Positions 9,012-17,073 of a stretch of DNA of 64,000 bases are shown here, in pieces (position 1 is the first letter of the stretch; every line of letters begins with the position of its first letter). The position numbers and the translations under genes are program-made. Source of the stretch: Brevibacillus_D fluminis_A (GTDB lineage: Bacteria > Bacillota > Bacilli > Brevibacillales > Brevibacillaceae); NCBI RefSeq assembly GCF_052072235.1, contig NZ_CM125436.1, forward strand, positions 480,001 to 544,000. The letters are read 5' to 3'. The notes under the pieces were generated by a model. It saw nothing but the letters and a program-made list of their open reading frames with translations. It did not search any database and had not been told where the DNA came from.

Positions 9012-9425
9012 ATGAAGAGTTGGAGACGATTGCTGCCGGTATTCGCGCTTGTGCTGGCGATGCTCGCAGGCTGCGGAGCAAAGGATGAGACGCAAAAAGA
9101 ACCGATCAAGCAGCAGGCGAGCGCCGATTCGTATACGGCAGATCTGCTCATCACACCGGGCATTGTCGGACCGAATACATATGAGATCACCATCACAGAC
9201 GACAAGCAGCAAAAGATGGATACGGGCAGCGCCAAGCTGACTTTCGCGATGCAGGGGATGGGTGACCACGGAAAAAGCGAACAGCAGCTGAAAGCAAAAG
9301 ACGGCAAATGGACGGCGGAAGGCCCGCATCTGATGATGGACGGCACGTGGGATGTCAAGCTGATCTGGACCGACGAAAAACAGAACGTGCACACGTTTAC
9401 GTACAGCGTCACCGTACAAAACTAG
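9012..9425 (+). CDS. Lipoprotein with YtkA-like domain
   Basis: 137 residues. The signal peptide ends in a lipobox LAGC, so the mature protein is lipid-anchored outside the membrane. Residues about 40-137 form a YtkA/FixH-like beta domain (ITPGIVGPNTYEITITD ... FAMQGMGDHG) with methionines and a histidine that often mark copper-handling periplasmic or extracellular proteins. The next gene is a Sco copper chaperone, which supports a role in copper delivery to an oxidase (inference). The frame is open further upstream, but AAGGAGAAAGGAACC places the start at 9012. Confidence 0.85.
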   Translation: MKSWRRLLPVFALVLAMLAGCGAKDETQKEPIKQQASADSYTADLLITPGIVGPNTYEITITDDKQQKMDTGSAKLTFAMQGMGDHGKSEQQLKAKDGKWTAEGPHLMMDGTWDVKLIWTDEKQNVHTFTYSVTVQN

Positions 9426-9453
9426 TAGATAGAGTCAAAGGAGAGGGACACCC

Positions 9454-10050
9454 ATGCGGAAGTATTGGCTTGCCATCTTGGCAAGTGTGATTGGACTAGC
9501 AGTCATCGGTTATTTCGGATACAGCTATTACGAGCAGAAGCACCGATTGCCGGTCTATAAAACCATGCCTGATTTTGCCCTGGAAAATTTGGACGGATCG
9601 CCGTTCCATTTCAGCGATACTGACGGCAAGGTGCGTCTTGTCGCCTTTATTTTCACCAATTGCATCGATGTTTGCCCGCCGACGACCTTGAACATGGCCA
9701 AAATTCAAAAGGAGTTGAAGGCCGAAGGATTGTTCGGCAAAGATGTGCAGCTGATGACGGTCACGTTTGATCCGGAGCGGGATACGCCGGCTGTTTTGCA
9801 AAAATACGCGGACAGCTTTGGCGCAGATCAGACAGGCTGGCACTTCCTCCGCGGTGAGGAAGCGACGGTGGCCCAGGTCGCGCAAAGCTTTGGGGTCGGC
9901 GTCTTGAAGCAGCCGGATGGCACGTTTGTCCATACGATGAAGATTTTTTTGATCGACAAGGAGAAAAAAATGCGCGCCATTTATGGCATGGCCGCAGAGA
10001 TGGATATGGACAAAATCATCGGGGACATGAAGCGATTGGCAGACGAATAA
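9454..10050 (+). CDS. SCO1/SenC-type copper chaperone, thioredoxin fold
   Basis: 198 residues. There is one N-terminal membrane helix (5-26), then a thioredoxin-like domain exposed outside. The copper site is visible: C70 and C74 in TNCIDVCPP and H160 in FVHTMKIF. In this family it inserts copper into the CuA centre of cytochrome c oxidase. It follows the YtkA-like lipoprotein by 28 bases with a good AAAGGAGAGG site. The last ~70 bases overlap a gene on the opposite strand. Confidence 0.92.
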   Translation: MRKYWLAILASVIGLAVIGYFGYSYYEQKHRLPVYKTMPDFALENLDGSPFHFSDTDGKVRLVAFIFTNCIDVCPPTTLNMAKIQKELKAEGLFGKDVQLMTVTFDPERDTPAVLQKYADSFGADQTGWHFLRGEEATVAQVAQSFGVGVLKQPDGTFVHTMKIFLIDKEKKMRAIYGMAAEMDMDKIIGDMKRLADE

Positions 10051-10403
10051 GCGGTGCCTTCCGCCTCATCCACCTGCAGGCGAATCAGTTTTTCTGATGT
10101 TTGCTCAAACTGGATTCGCACATAAACAGCCCAGATTCGTCCGTTCTTTTTGAGCAGCAGCTTGAACGTTTCTTGGGCGATGCCCGGTGCTGGGTACGTT
10201 CGGCCTACATGAAGATAATCGATGATTGCGGTATTCGGATACCGCTTCATCGTTTCCGTTACCGCCAGCCGACCCCATTTGGCATAACCCGGTTCAGGCG
10301 CAGGTGCTGCGACCAGCGAATGCGCATGAGCTTCGGGCTGGCCAGGCAGAACGGCGGCAAAACAAAGCGCGCAGCAAAGCCATAGGCAAGAGAGACGTTT
10401 CAT
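9981..10403 (-). CDS. Small secreted protein, DUF3889-like
   Basis: 140 residues with a signal peptide (1-27, cut near AHA). The middle (KWGRLAVTETMKRYPNTAII ... RIWAVYVRIQFEQTSEKL) resembles the DUF3889 family (YqzG/YhdC) of small Bacillus secreted proteins, function unknown. Its last ~25 residues run antisense into the end of the Sco gene, so the two genes share about 70 bp tail to tail; that tail does not look conserved. The start has a GAAAGGAGCAGTC ribosome site. Confidence 0.72.
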   Translation of the reverse strand: MKRLSCLWLCCALCFAAVLPGQPEAHAHSLVAAPAPEPGYAKWGRLAVTETMKRYPNTAIIDYLHVGRTYPAPGIAQETFKLLLKKNGRIWAVYVRIQFEQTSEKLIRLQVDEAEGTAYSSANRFMSPMILSISISAAMP

Positions 10404-10524
10404 GACTGCTCCTTTCGTTTACAGCGGACCTGTGATCTTCCTAGTCTGACCGCAGTCATTGCGGTTATGCAAACAGCGAGCGGGATGGCTTGTCCAATTG
10501 AGTGGAAAGAAATCACCAGCATTA

Positions 10525-10533
10525 TGGTACAAT
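10525..10533 (+). promoter_or_regulatory. Extended -10 promoter of the RNase J gene
   Basis: TGGTACAAT is an extended -10 element 36 bases before the TTG start; no consensus -35 is needed for this type. Confidence 0.55.
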
Positions 10534-10568
10534 AGATAGGAAGTAGAGGAACGGTAGGAGGTATTTTT

Positions 10569-12218
10569 TTGAGTGAAGTAAAAATCTTTGGGCTTGGCGG
10601 TTTGGGCGAGATCGGGAAAAACATGTACTGCGTAGAGTACGAAGACGAAATCATCGTCATCGACTGCGGCGTCAAGTTCCCGGAAAACGAGATGTTCGGC
10701 ATTGATCTCGTCATCCCAGACGTCTCTTATTTGATCGAAAACAAGCACAAAATCAAGGGATTGTTTTTGACCCATGGCCATGAGGACCATATCGGCGCGA
10801 TTCCTTTTGTGCAAAAGCAGGTGAAAATGCCGATTTACGGCGGGCGCCTGACGCTTGGCTTGGTGAAGTCCAAGCTGGAAGAACACCGGATGGTGGCGGA
10901 AGTGGAAATGAATTTCGTCAACGAAGACTCGGTGATCGCTTTCAACCATATGACGGTTTCGTTTTTCCGCACCAACCACAGCATTCCGGATTCATACGGC
11001 ATCTGCATCGAAACGCCGCAAGGGAAAGTTGTGCACACCGGCGACTTCAAACTGGATATGACGCCGGTCGGCCATTCCACGGAGTTTGCCAAAATGGCGA
11101 AGATCGGCAACGGCGATGTGCTCGCGCTCCTTTCTGACAGCACAAACAGCGAACGTCCTGGCTTCACGATGTCTGAGCGTTCCGTTGGCGAGGGCATTCT
11201 CGATGTGGTGACGAAAGCGAGAGGACGCATCATTTTGGCGACGTTTGCCTCAAACGTGCATCGTCTGCAGCAGGTCGTGGATGCAGCCAAGGCGCAGAAC
11301 CGCAAGATCGCGGTGATCGGACGCAGCATGGAAAAAGTCTTTTTGATCGGACAGGAGCTGGGCTACATCCAGATTCCGGAAGGCATGCTGATCGACATCA
11401 AAACGATCGACAATTATTCGGACAACCAGATTTTGATCATCTGCACAGGCAGCCAAGGGGAGCCGATGGCAGCGCTGACCCGGATCGCTTCGGGATCGCA
11501 CCGCACCGTGCAAATTTACCCGGACGATACCGTGATCATCTCTGCATCGCCGATTCCGGGGAATACGGTGAATGTCAGCCGGACGATCGACAAGCTGTAC
11601 CGCGCTGGCGCCAACGTGATCCACGGTTCCGTGTTTGACATCCATGCGTCCGGTCACGGCAGCAGCGAAGAGCTGAAGCTGATGCTCAGCTTTATCCGTC
11701 CGCGTTACTTCATCCCGATTCACGGTGAGTACCGGATGCTCAAAACGCATGCCAAGCTTGCCATGCAAGTCGGGATTGAACCGAAAAACATTTTTGTCAT
11801 GGACAACGGCGAGTGTCTGCGTGCAACCCGCGAATCGGTTACGATGGGCAAGGTGCCGGCAGGCGTCGTGCTGATCGACGGAAGCGGGATCGGCGATGTC
11901 GGCAATATCGTGCTGCGCGACCGCAAGCATTTGGCGGAAGACGGCTTGATCGTGGTCGTCGTCAGCATCGACATGAAAAATTTCAAAGTGCTGACGGGGC
12001 CAGACCTGGTAAGCCGCGGATTCGTCTATGTGCGCGGCTCGGAATCGCTGATTCAGGAAGCGACGGTTCTGGTAAAACAAAAGCTGCTGGAAGCCATGGA
12101 TAAAAAGGTCAAAGACTGGTCGGAGCTGAAAGCGCAGATCAATGAAGTGCTGAAGCCGTACATCTTTGAAAAGACGGGACGCAACCCGATGATCTTGACT
12201 ATTTTGATGGAAGTGTAA
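10569..12218 (+). CDS. rnj: Ribonuclease J
   Basis: 549 residues, normal for RNase J (555 in B. subtilis). The metallo-beta-lactamase core has the zinc motif HGHEDH at 69-74; the beta-CASP and C-terminal domains follow, ending in the family-typical RNPMILTILMEV. It degrades and matures mRNA and rRNA, with 5'-exonuclease and endonuclease activity. The intact HGHEDH motif makes it closer to RNase J1 than to J2-like RnjB. The start is TTG, fixed by GGTAGGAGGT eight bases upstream. I see no rpoY (epsilon subunit) gene in front of it, unlike B. subtilis rnjA. Confidence 0.95.
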   Translation: MSEVKIFGLGGLGEIGKNMYCVEYEDEIIVIDCGVKFPENEMFGIDLVIPDVSYLIENKHKIKGLFLTHGHEDHIGAIPFVQKQVKMPIYGGRLTLGLVKSKLEEHRMVAEVEMNFVNEDSVIAFNHMTVSFFRTNHSIPDSYGICIETPQGKVVHTGDFKLDMTPVGHSTEFAKMAKIGNGDVLALLSDSTNSERPGFTMSERSVGEGILDVVTKARGRIILATFASNVHRLQQVVDAAKAQNRKIAVIGRSMEKVFLIGQELGYIQIPEGMLIDIKTIDNYSDNQILIICTGSQGEPMAALTRIASGSHRTVQIYPDDTVIISASPIPGNTVNVSRTIDKLYRAGANVIHGSVFDIHASGHGSSEELKLMLSFIRPRYFIPIHGEYRMLKTHAKLAMQVGIEPKNIFVMDNGECLRATRESVTMGKVPAGVVLIDGSGIGDVGNIVLRDRKHLAEDGLIVVVVSIDMKNFKVLTGPDLVSRGFVYVRGSESLIQEATVLVKQKLLEAMDKKVKDWSELKAQINEVLKPYIFEKTGRNPMILTILMEV

Positions 12219-12256
12219 CGACACTTACGCTATTTTCTGCTGATACATGAGCAGGG

Positions 12257-12262
12257 TATAAT
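12257..12262 (+). promoter_or_regulatory. -10 box of the bacilliredoxin operon
   Basis: A perfect TATAAT lies 70 bases before the start; the -35 (TTTTCT at about 12233) is weak. A hairpin lies between promoter and start. Confidence 0.5.
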
Positions 12263-12285
12263 AGAAGCACCGAATGCATCACACC

Positions 12286-12306
12286 AAAAACGCCGAGGCG
12301 TTTTTA
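12286..12306 (+). terminator. Short GC hairpin with T-run, in the bacilliredoxin leader
   Basis: AAAAACGC-CGAG-GCGTTTTT is a perfect 8-bp stem with a 4-nt loop and T tail. It may end the RNase J transcript, but it lies downstream of the TATAAT of the next operon, so it would also sit in that operon's leader. Confidence 0.6.
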
Positions 12307-12331
12307 CCAAAACAAGAGGAGTGATCCAAAG

Positions 12332-12763
12332 ATGATGTCTTATGAGGCATATATGAACCAAGTGATCCAGCCGATGCGCGATGAATTGACGCGCCACGGA
12401 TTCACCGAACTGCGTACGCCAGAGGAAGTGGAACAGGCTTTCTCCAACATGAAAGGTACCGCTCTGGTTGTCGTGAACTCCGTTTGCGGTTGCGCAGCGG
12501 GCTTGGCGCGTCCAGGCGTGGTGCACTCGCTGAACAACGAAGCGAAACCGGATCATCTCTACACGGTGTTCGCTGGACAAGACAAAGAAGCGACAGCAAA
12601 AGCGCGCGAATACTTCACAGGCTATCCGCCATCATCCCCATCCTTCGCCCTGTTGAAAGACGGCGAGCTGGTTGCAATGGTGGAGCGCCATCAAATTGAA
12701 AACAACTCGTTGGAAGGCATTTCTCATCTGCTCACGACTGCCTTTGACAAATACTGCAAATAA
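12332..12763 (+). CDS. Bacilliredoxin (BrxA/BrxB family)
   Basis: 143 residues, the usual length. The active motif CGC is at 52-54 in VVVNSVCGCAAGLARP, and FAGQDKEATAKAREY follows; both are hallmarks of the YphP/YqiW family. These thiol-disulfide proteins remove bacillithiol from S-bacillithiolated proteins. FosB, another bacillithiol-dependent protein, is encoded in the same window, so bacillithiol use by this organism is consistent. Ribosome site AAGAGGAGTGATCC. Confidence 0.95.
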   Translation: MMSYEAYMNQVIQPMRDELTRHGFTELRTPEEVEQAFSNMKGTALVVVNSVCGCAAGLARPGVVHSLNNEAKPDHLYTVFAGQDKEATAKAREYFTGYPPSSPSFALLKDGELVAMVERHQIENNSLEGISHLLTTAFDKYCK

Positions 12764-13645
12764 ATGCAAACGCGAGCGTACGGACGAGACCCGTTTCAAG
12801 TATCGCTGCTCGGTTTTGGTGCACAGCGCATCGTTGATGAACATGATTGTACCGAAGAGCAGGCGGTCGCAATTATTCGCCGTGCGGTAGAGCTGGGGGT
12901 CAATTATTTTGATACCGCCCCCAGCTATAGCGACGGTCAGTCGGAATCCCGGGTGGGCCTTGGGCTTCAAGGACTGCGCAATCGCGTTCACATCGCGACC
13001 AAAACCGGCGGCCGCACGCGGGATGCCGCCTTGCGCGATCTGGAAGGCAGCTTGAAGCGGTTGCAAACCGATTATGTCGATGAATGGCGCATCCACAATG
13101 TCATGCAGCCCAAAGATCTGGAAGCGGCGTTCGCCAAAGACGGTGCGATTCAGGCGCTGATGGAGGCGCGCGAGCAAGGGCTTGTCCGCAAGCTCTCCAT
13201 CAGCGGCCACACCGATCCGCGCTTGCTGGCCGAAGCGATCCGTCGCTTCCCGTTTGACAGCGCGCTGGTGGCGCTCTCGGCATTGGATCATTTCATCTAC
13301 AGCTTTGCGCACGATTTTGTTCCGTTGGCAGTGGAAAAAGGTGTCGCTGTCATCGGGATGAAGGTGATGGCGCTCGGCAAACTTGCGCCATGGACCAGCC
13401 AGGCATTGCGCTATACATGGAGTTTGCCGGTCAGCACCGCGATTCTCGGCGTAAGCAAGATGAGCGAGCTGGAGCAGGATGTGGCGGAGGCGAATGCCTT
13501 CACGCCGATGGACGAGATCGAACGCCTGGCGTTTTTCCAGGAGATCATGCCGCTGGTTCGCGCGGATGTGCTGCGCTGGAAAGCGGGCGAATGGATGTCG
13601 GGCGAGTGGTACAAGCTGCCTGAGCTGCATTTTCCGAAATCGTAA
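12764..13645 (+). CDS. Aldo/keto reductase
   Basis: 293 residues, an NADPH-dependent TIM-barrel reductase. Catalytic-tetrad candidates are D in YFDTAPSYSDG (with the Y of the same segment), K in HIATKTGG and H in WRIHNV. The ATG touches the stop of the bacilliredoxin gene (TAA-ATG) and has no visible ribosome site, so translation probably depends on coupling from the upstream gene. Sharing a transcript with a bacilliredoxin suggests an oxidative or electrophile stress role. Substrate unknown. A terminator follows. Confidence 0.88.
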   Translation: MQTRAYGRDPFQVSLLGFGAQRIVDEHDCTEEQAVAIIRRAVELGVNYFDTAPSYSDGQSESRVGLGLQGLRNRVHIATKTGGRTRDAALRDLEGSLKRLQTDYVDEWRIHNVMQPKDLEAAFAKDGAIQALMEAREQGLVRKLSISGHTDPRLLAEAIRRFPFDSALVALSALDHFIYSFAHDFVPLAVEKGVAVIGMKVMALGKLAPWTSQALRYTWSLPVSTAILGVSKMSELEQDVAEANAFTPMDEIERLAFFQEIMPLVRADVLRWKAGEWMSGEWYKLPELHFPKS

Positions 13646-13655
13646 CCACAACAAG

Positions 13656-13685
13656 ACCACCCATTTTCGTTGGGTGGTTTTTTTA
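13656..13685 (+). terminator. Terminator after the aldo/keto reductase
   Basis: ACCACCCA (13656-13663) and TGGGTGGT form an 8-bp stem followed by seven T. Confidence 0.88.
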
Positions 13686-13706
13686 CAAGAAAAAGGAGGG
13701 GATCAG

Positions 13707-14453
13707 GTGTCGGGCCTTCTGGAAGTGAAAGGCGTATCAGGCGGGTATTTTGCGAGCCAGCCGGTCATCAAGGATGTCTCCTTCCGTGTCAACGAAAGGG
13801 AAATCGTGGCGCTGATCGGCTTGAATGGCGCGGGAAAAAGCACGACCATCAAACATATTCTTGGGTTGCTGGAGCCGAGAGAAGGGGTAGTCAGCATCGC
13901 GGGAAAAACGTTTCAAACCGATCCCGATACATATCGGTTCTCGTACGCCTACATTCCCGAGTCGCCCATTTATTATGAAGAACTTTCTCTATGGGAGCAC
14001 TTGGAATTAATGGCCATGAGCCACGGGCTGGAGCGATCAGTCCTTATGGAACGTGCGGAGCCGCTCTTGAAAGAGTTTCGGATGGAGGGGATGAAGGAGC
14101 GATTCCCCCAGCAATTTTCCAAGGGCATGCGGCAAAAGCTCATGATTATGATGGCCTTGCTCGTCGAGCCGCCTCTTTATATCATCGATGAGCCGATTTT
14201 GGGATTGGACCCGCTGGCGATCCGGTCGCTGATGAACTGGCTCAACCGGTGCAAGGAGCAAGGGGCAGGCATTTTGATGTCGACGCACATTTTGGCAACG
14301 GCCGAGAAAGTATGCGATCGGTTTCTCATTATGCACAAAGGCGAGATCAAGGCCCAAGGGACGCTGGAAGAACTCCGCAGTTCCACAGGATTGCACAACC
14401 ATTCGCTGGATGACATTTATCTTCAGATCGTAGAGGATGGGGATCAATCGTGA
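13707..14453 (+). CDS. ecsA: ABC transporter ATP-binding protein EcsA
   Basis: 248 residues. Walker A is GLNGAGKST at 38-46, the signature region is FSKGMRQK, and Walker B ends in LYIIDEP. The text around HILATAEKVCDRF and YIPESPIYYEELSLWEHLEL is specific to the Ecs subfamily. Ecs affects protein secretion, intramembrane proteolysis (RasP-dependent steps), competence and sporulation in Bacillus. The start is GTG with AAAAGGAGGGG upstream; the longer open frame upstream is not coding. Its stop overlaps the GTG start of ecsB. Confidence 0.93.
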   Translation: MSGLLEVKGVSGGYFASQPVIKDVSFRVNEREIVALIGLNGAGKSTTIKHILGLLEPREGVVSIAGKTFQTDPDTYRFSYAYIPESPIYYEELSLWEHLELMAMSHGLERSVLMERAEPLLKEFRMEGMKERFPQQFSKGMRQKLMIMMALLVEPPLYIIDEPILGLDPLAIRSLMNWLNRCKEQGAGILMSTHILATAEKVCDRFLIMHKGEIKAQGTLEELRSSTGLHNHSLDDIYLQIVEDGDQS

Positions 14454-15589
14454 AGCTGGATGTTGATGCGTTATTTCACGAGCGGTTCAGACGGTTCTCC
14501 ATCGAATTCGTGCGCTATTCGCAGTATCTGGCCAATGGAGGCGTGCTTTTTTTCACCATCATTCTGGGCGGAATCCTCGCCTTTTATTACCGCAGCTTCG
14601 TTGAGTTGATTCCACCGTGGCTGCCGGTTCCGTATGTTCTCGCGCTTTTGCTCGCTGTCTTCACTGCAAGATGTCCGCATCGGACGTTTCTGCTGGAGGC
14701 CGACCTGCTTTTCCTCACGCCGCTCGAAACCGACATGAGCCGGTATTTTCAAAAGACGAAGCGCTACAATTTTTTCGTGCAGAGCGTCTGGCTGTGCGTC
14801 CTGCTTCTCATCTGTTCACCGATGTATACGGGGACGATGGGGGTGGGGCAGACGCAGCTGGTGTTTTACTGGTGTGTGCCGTTGGTGCTGAAAGGCTGGA
14901 ATGTGTACAGCAGCTGGATCGTGCTGCGGCTGCCTGAGAGGCGAGGTCAGCGGCTGCTGACGCTGGCGCGATTCGTTTATACGTACTATGTGATCGCTTG
15001 GACGCTTGGTGAGGGGCAGCTGTTCGCTTATCGGCACATTCCGTTTGGCGGCCTTTTGTGCATCGTTCCGCTCTTCTGGTTTCACGTCCGGCTGCAAAGG
15101 ATACGGTCGCGGCATTCGCTTAAATGGTACGCGCTGTTGGAGATGGAAAACGGACTGAAAAACAGGTTTTATCGAATCGTCAACCAGTTCACCGACATTC
15201 CTGCACTGCAGCACCGTGTCAAGCCGCGCCGCTGGCTCGATTGGGTTGCCACGCTGATCCCGTACCGCCAGTCGAATGCGGCGCGCATGTTGTTTTTCAA
15301 GACATTCATCCGTTCGGGAGACTATGCGGGCGTCTATGTCCGGCTCGTTTTGCTAGGAGCCTTCTTGGTCATGATTTTGCCCAATCCGTATGTCAAAATC
15401 ATCGTAGCCGCACTGTTTCTCCTGATCGCGCGCAGTCAGCTTGCCGGAATTCGGAAGCATCTGCAGGCCCCTGGCCGGCTTGCAATTTTTCCGATCAATG
15501 AGACCGAGCGCAAGCGTTCCTTTCAATGGGGATGCCGTCTGTTGCTGCTTTTGCAGGCAGCGGTGTCGATGATAGCAGCACTGTTGTAA
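14450..15589 (+). CDS. ecsB: ABC transporter permease EcsB
   Basis: 379 residues with about 8-10 membrane helices and a central soluble segment (LLEMENGLKNRFYRIVNQFT) typical of EcsB. The start codon GTG overlaps the ecsA stop by four bases (GTGA), so the two are co-translated. With EcsA it forms the export-related ABC transporter; the transported substrate is still not agreed. No ecsC gene follows, since a bidirectional terminator and a convergent MFS gene come next. Confidence 0.92.
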   Translation: MKLDVDALFHERFRRFSIEFVRYSQYLANGGVLFFTIILGGILAFYYRSFVELIPPWLPVPYVLALLLAVFTARCPHRTFLLEADLLFLTPLETDMSRYFQKTKRYNFFVQSVWLCVLLLICSPMYTGTMGVGQTQLVFYWCVPLVLKGWNVYSSWIVLRLPERRGQRLLTLARFVYTYYVIAWTLGEGQLFAYRHIPFGGLLCIVPLFWFHVRLQRIRSRHSLKWYALLEMENGLKNRFYRIVNQFTDIPALQHRVKPRRWLDWVATLIPYRQSNAARMLFFKTFIRSGDYAGVYVRLVLLGAFLVMILPNPYVKIIVAALFLLIARSQLAGIRKHLQAPGRLAIFPINETERKRSFQWGCRLLLLLQAAVSMIAALL

Positions 15590-15596
15590 CAAACAA

Positions 15597-15628
15597 ACCA
15601 CCCCGTTTATGAGGCAGGGTGGTTTTTG
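15597..15628. terminator. Bidirectional terminator between ecsB and an MFS gene
   Basis: ACCACCC (15597-15603) pairs with GGGTGGT (15617-15623), with A-rich sequence before it and T-rich sequence after it. Confidence 0.8.
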
Positions 15629-16836
15629 GCATGTTTTCCTGGGGTTTCGCGATTGAATGCGGCATGGAACAAAAAGAGAAAGATCGCCACGACCGATACG
15701 ACGGTACCCAGCAAAAGCACCGGGGTGATACCGCCTTCATCGTACAGCCGTCCGAACAAGAGCGGTCCGAGAACCCTGCCGATGCTGCCGAAGCTACCTG
15801 CGACGCCGAGATAAAACGGGGCGGCGAGGCCGGTTTTTTCGCTAATGAAAGCGGGAATCGCCGGGGCCATCAGCATTTCGCCCAATGTGATGATCACCAT
15901 GCCCAGCACGAGCATGTAATAGCTGTCATGATAAAACAGGATAAAGCCGAACCCGCAGCCGTAGCAGATCGCATTCGCCACCAGTTGGGCGGAAATCGTG
16001 CGGGCCCAAAGCCGTTTGATCAAAGAAGTGATCGGCTGTCCGAAAAAAATCACCACGCCATTCACGGTCCAAAGGAAGCTGTAGGCGGTGTAATTGTAGC
16101 CCATATCGGTCAAGTAAGGCGCGACGCCCGAATTCCACAGCGCCATCGAAAACCAGATGGAGGCGGAGCCAAGTCCGATAAACAAATAAATCCGGTATTG
16201 CATCAAGAGATAGAGGGGGCTTTGCTCCGATAGATTGGAAATCGCGCTTACGCTGACCTCCCGTTTATCCACCAGCGTCATGCCCCGCATGAACCAAAGA
16301 ATAAAAAGCGCGAAACCGATCGTGCTCAAGCTGTTGAACAGAAACGTGAACGAAAAGCTGAGCGAAGCGAGGACCCCGGCCAACGACGTACCGATCGCCA
16401 TCCCGATGTTGTTGCTCACATACACGATATTGAACAGCTCATTCCGCTTTTCTTTCCAGCGAAACCCGATGAACGCCTGAATCGCCGGAGTGGAGACAGA
16501 GTTTAATAGCCCGAGCAGAGACATGATGAAAACATAGACAGACCAATCACGGGTAAAAAGTATGGAAAGCTGAGAGATGCCACATAATAACAACGAGCCG
16601 ACGATCAGGGACTTGGCGCCAAGGCGGTGAAACAGGCTTCCGCCGATAAATTGCCCCGCGATTCCGGCCAACGATTGGAGCATGAGAACGAATCCCGCAT
16701 CAGCCATAGGACGGTGAAGCTCATGATAGACATACAGTGTGGTCAGCGGCCACATGAAAGCGCTACCTAAAGAGTTCACAAAGCTAGCTGCAACGAACAC
16801 GATCGCCTCTTTTGGATAGGCGGAAAGCCATTTCAT
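15607..16836 (-). CDS. MFS transporter
   Basis: 409 residues with the 12-helix pattern of a major facilitator permease (SFVNSLGSAFMWPLTTLYVY near the start, a cytoplasmic GMTLVDKREVSVSAI loop in the middle). I choose ATG 16836 because AGGTGA sits just upstream; a GTG at 16872 opens the same frame but without a ribosome site. The terminator hairpin overlaps its last codons. It stands alone, divergent from the oppA-like gene. Likely a multidrug- or sugar-type exporter; substrate unknown. Confidence 0.85.
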   Translation of the reverse strand: MKWLSAYPKEAIVFVAASFVNSLGSAFMWPLTTLYVYHELHRPMADAGFVLMLQSLAGIAGQFIGGSLFHRLGAKSLIVGSLLLCGISQLSILFTRDWSVYVFIMSLLGLLNSVSTPAIQAFIGFRWKEKRNELFNIVYVSNNIGMAIGTSLAGVLASLSFSFTFLFNSLSTIGFALFILWFMRGMTLVDKREVSVSAISNLSEQSPLYLLMQYRIYLFIGLGSASIWFSMALWNSGVAPYLTDMGYNYTAYSFLWTVNGVVIFFGQPITSLIKRLWARTISAQLVANAICYGCGFGFILFYHDSYYMLVLGMVIITLGEMLMAPAIPAFISEKTGLAAPFYLGVAGSFGSIGRVLGPLLFGRLYDEGGITPVLLLGTVVSVVAIFLFLFHAAFNRETPGKHAKNHPAS

Positions 16837-17073
16837 GTTTTTCACCTGATTTCTGCGAATGGTAAGTAGCACCAGTATACTTCTTTATGAAACACTTAGT
16901 AAATGAAAAAGTTTATAAACAAATAAATTTTAATCGCAACTTTAATTCTCTTTATCGATGTTAATGAAAATAACCAAATATAAAACATAATTAAATAAAC
17001 TTCAATATAGTTTAAAAATTTTTCAAATAGTTGTATTCTAATAAAAGATTTTTGATTAAGGGGGAAAAATAAG

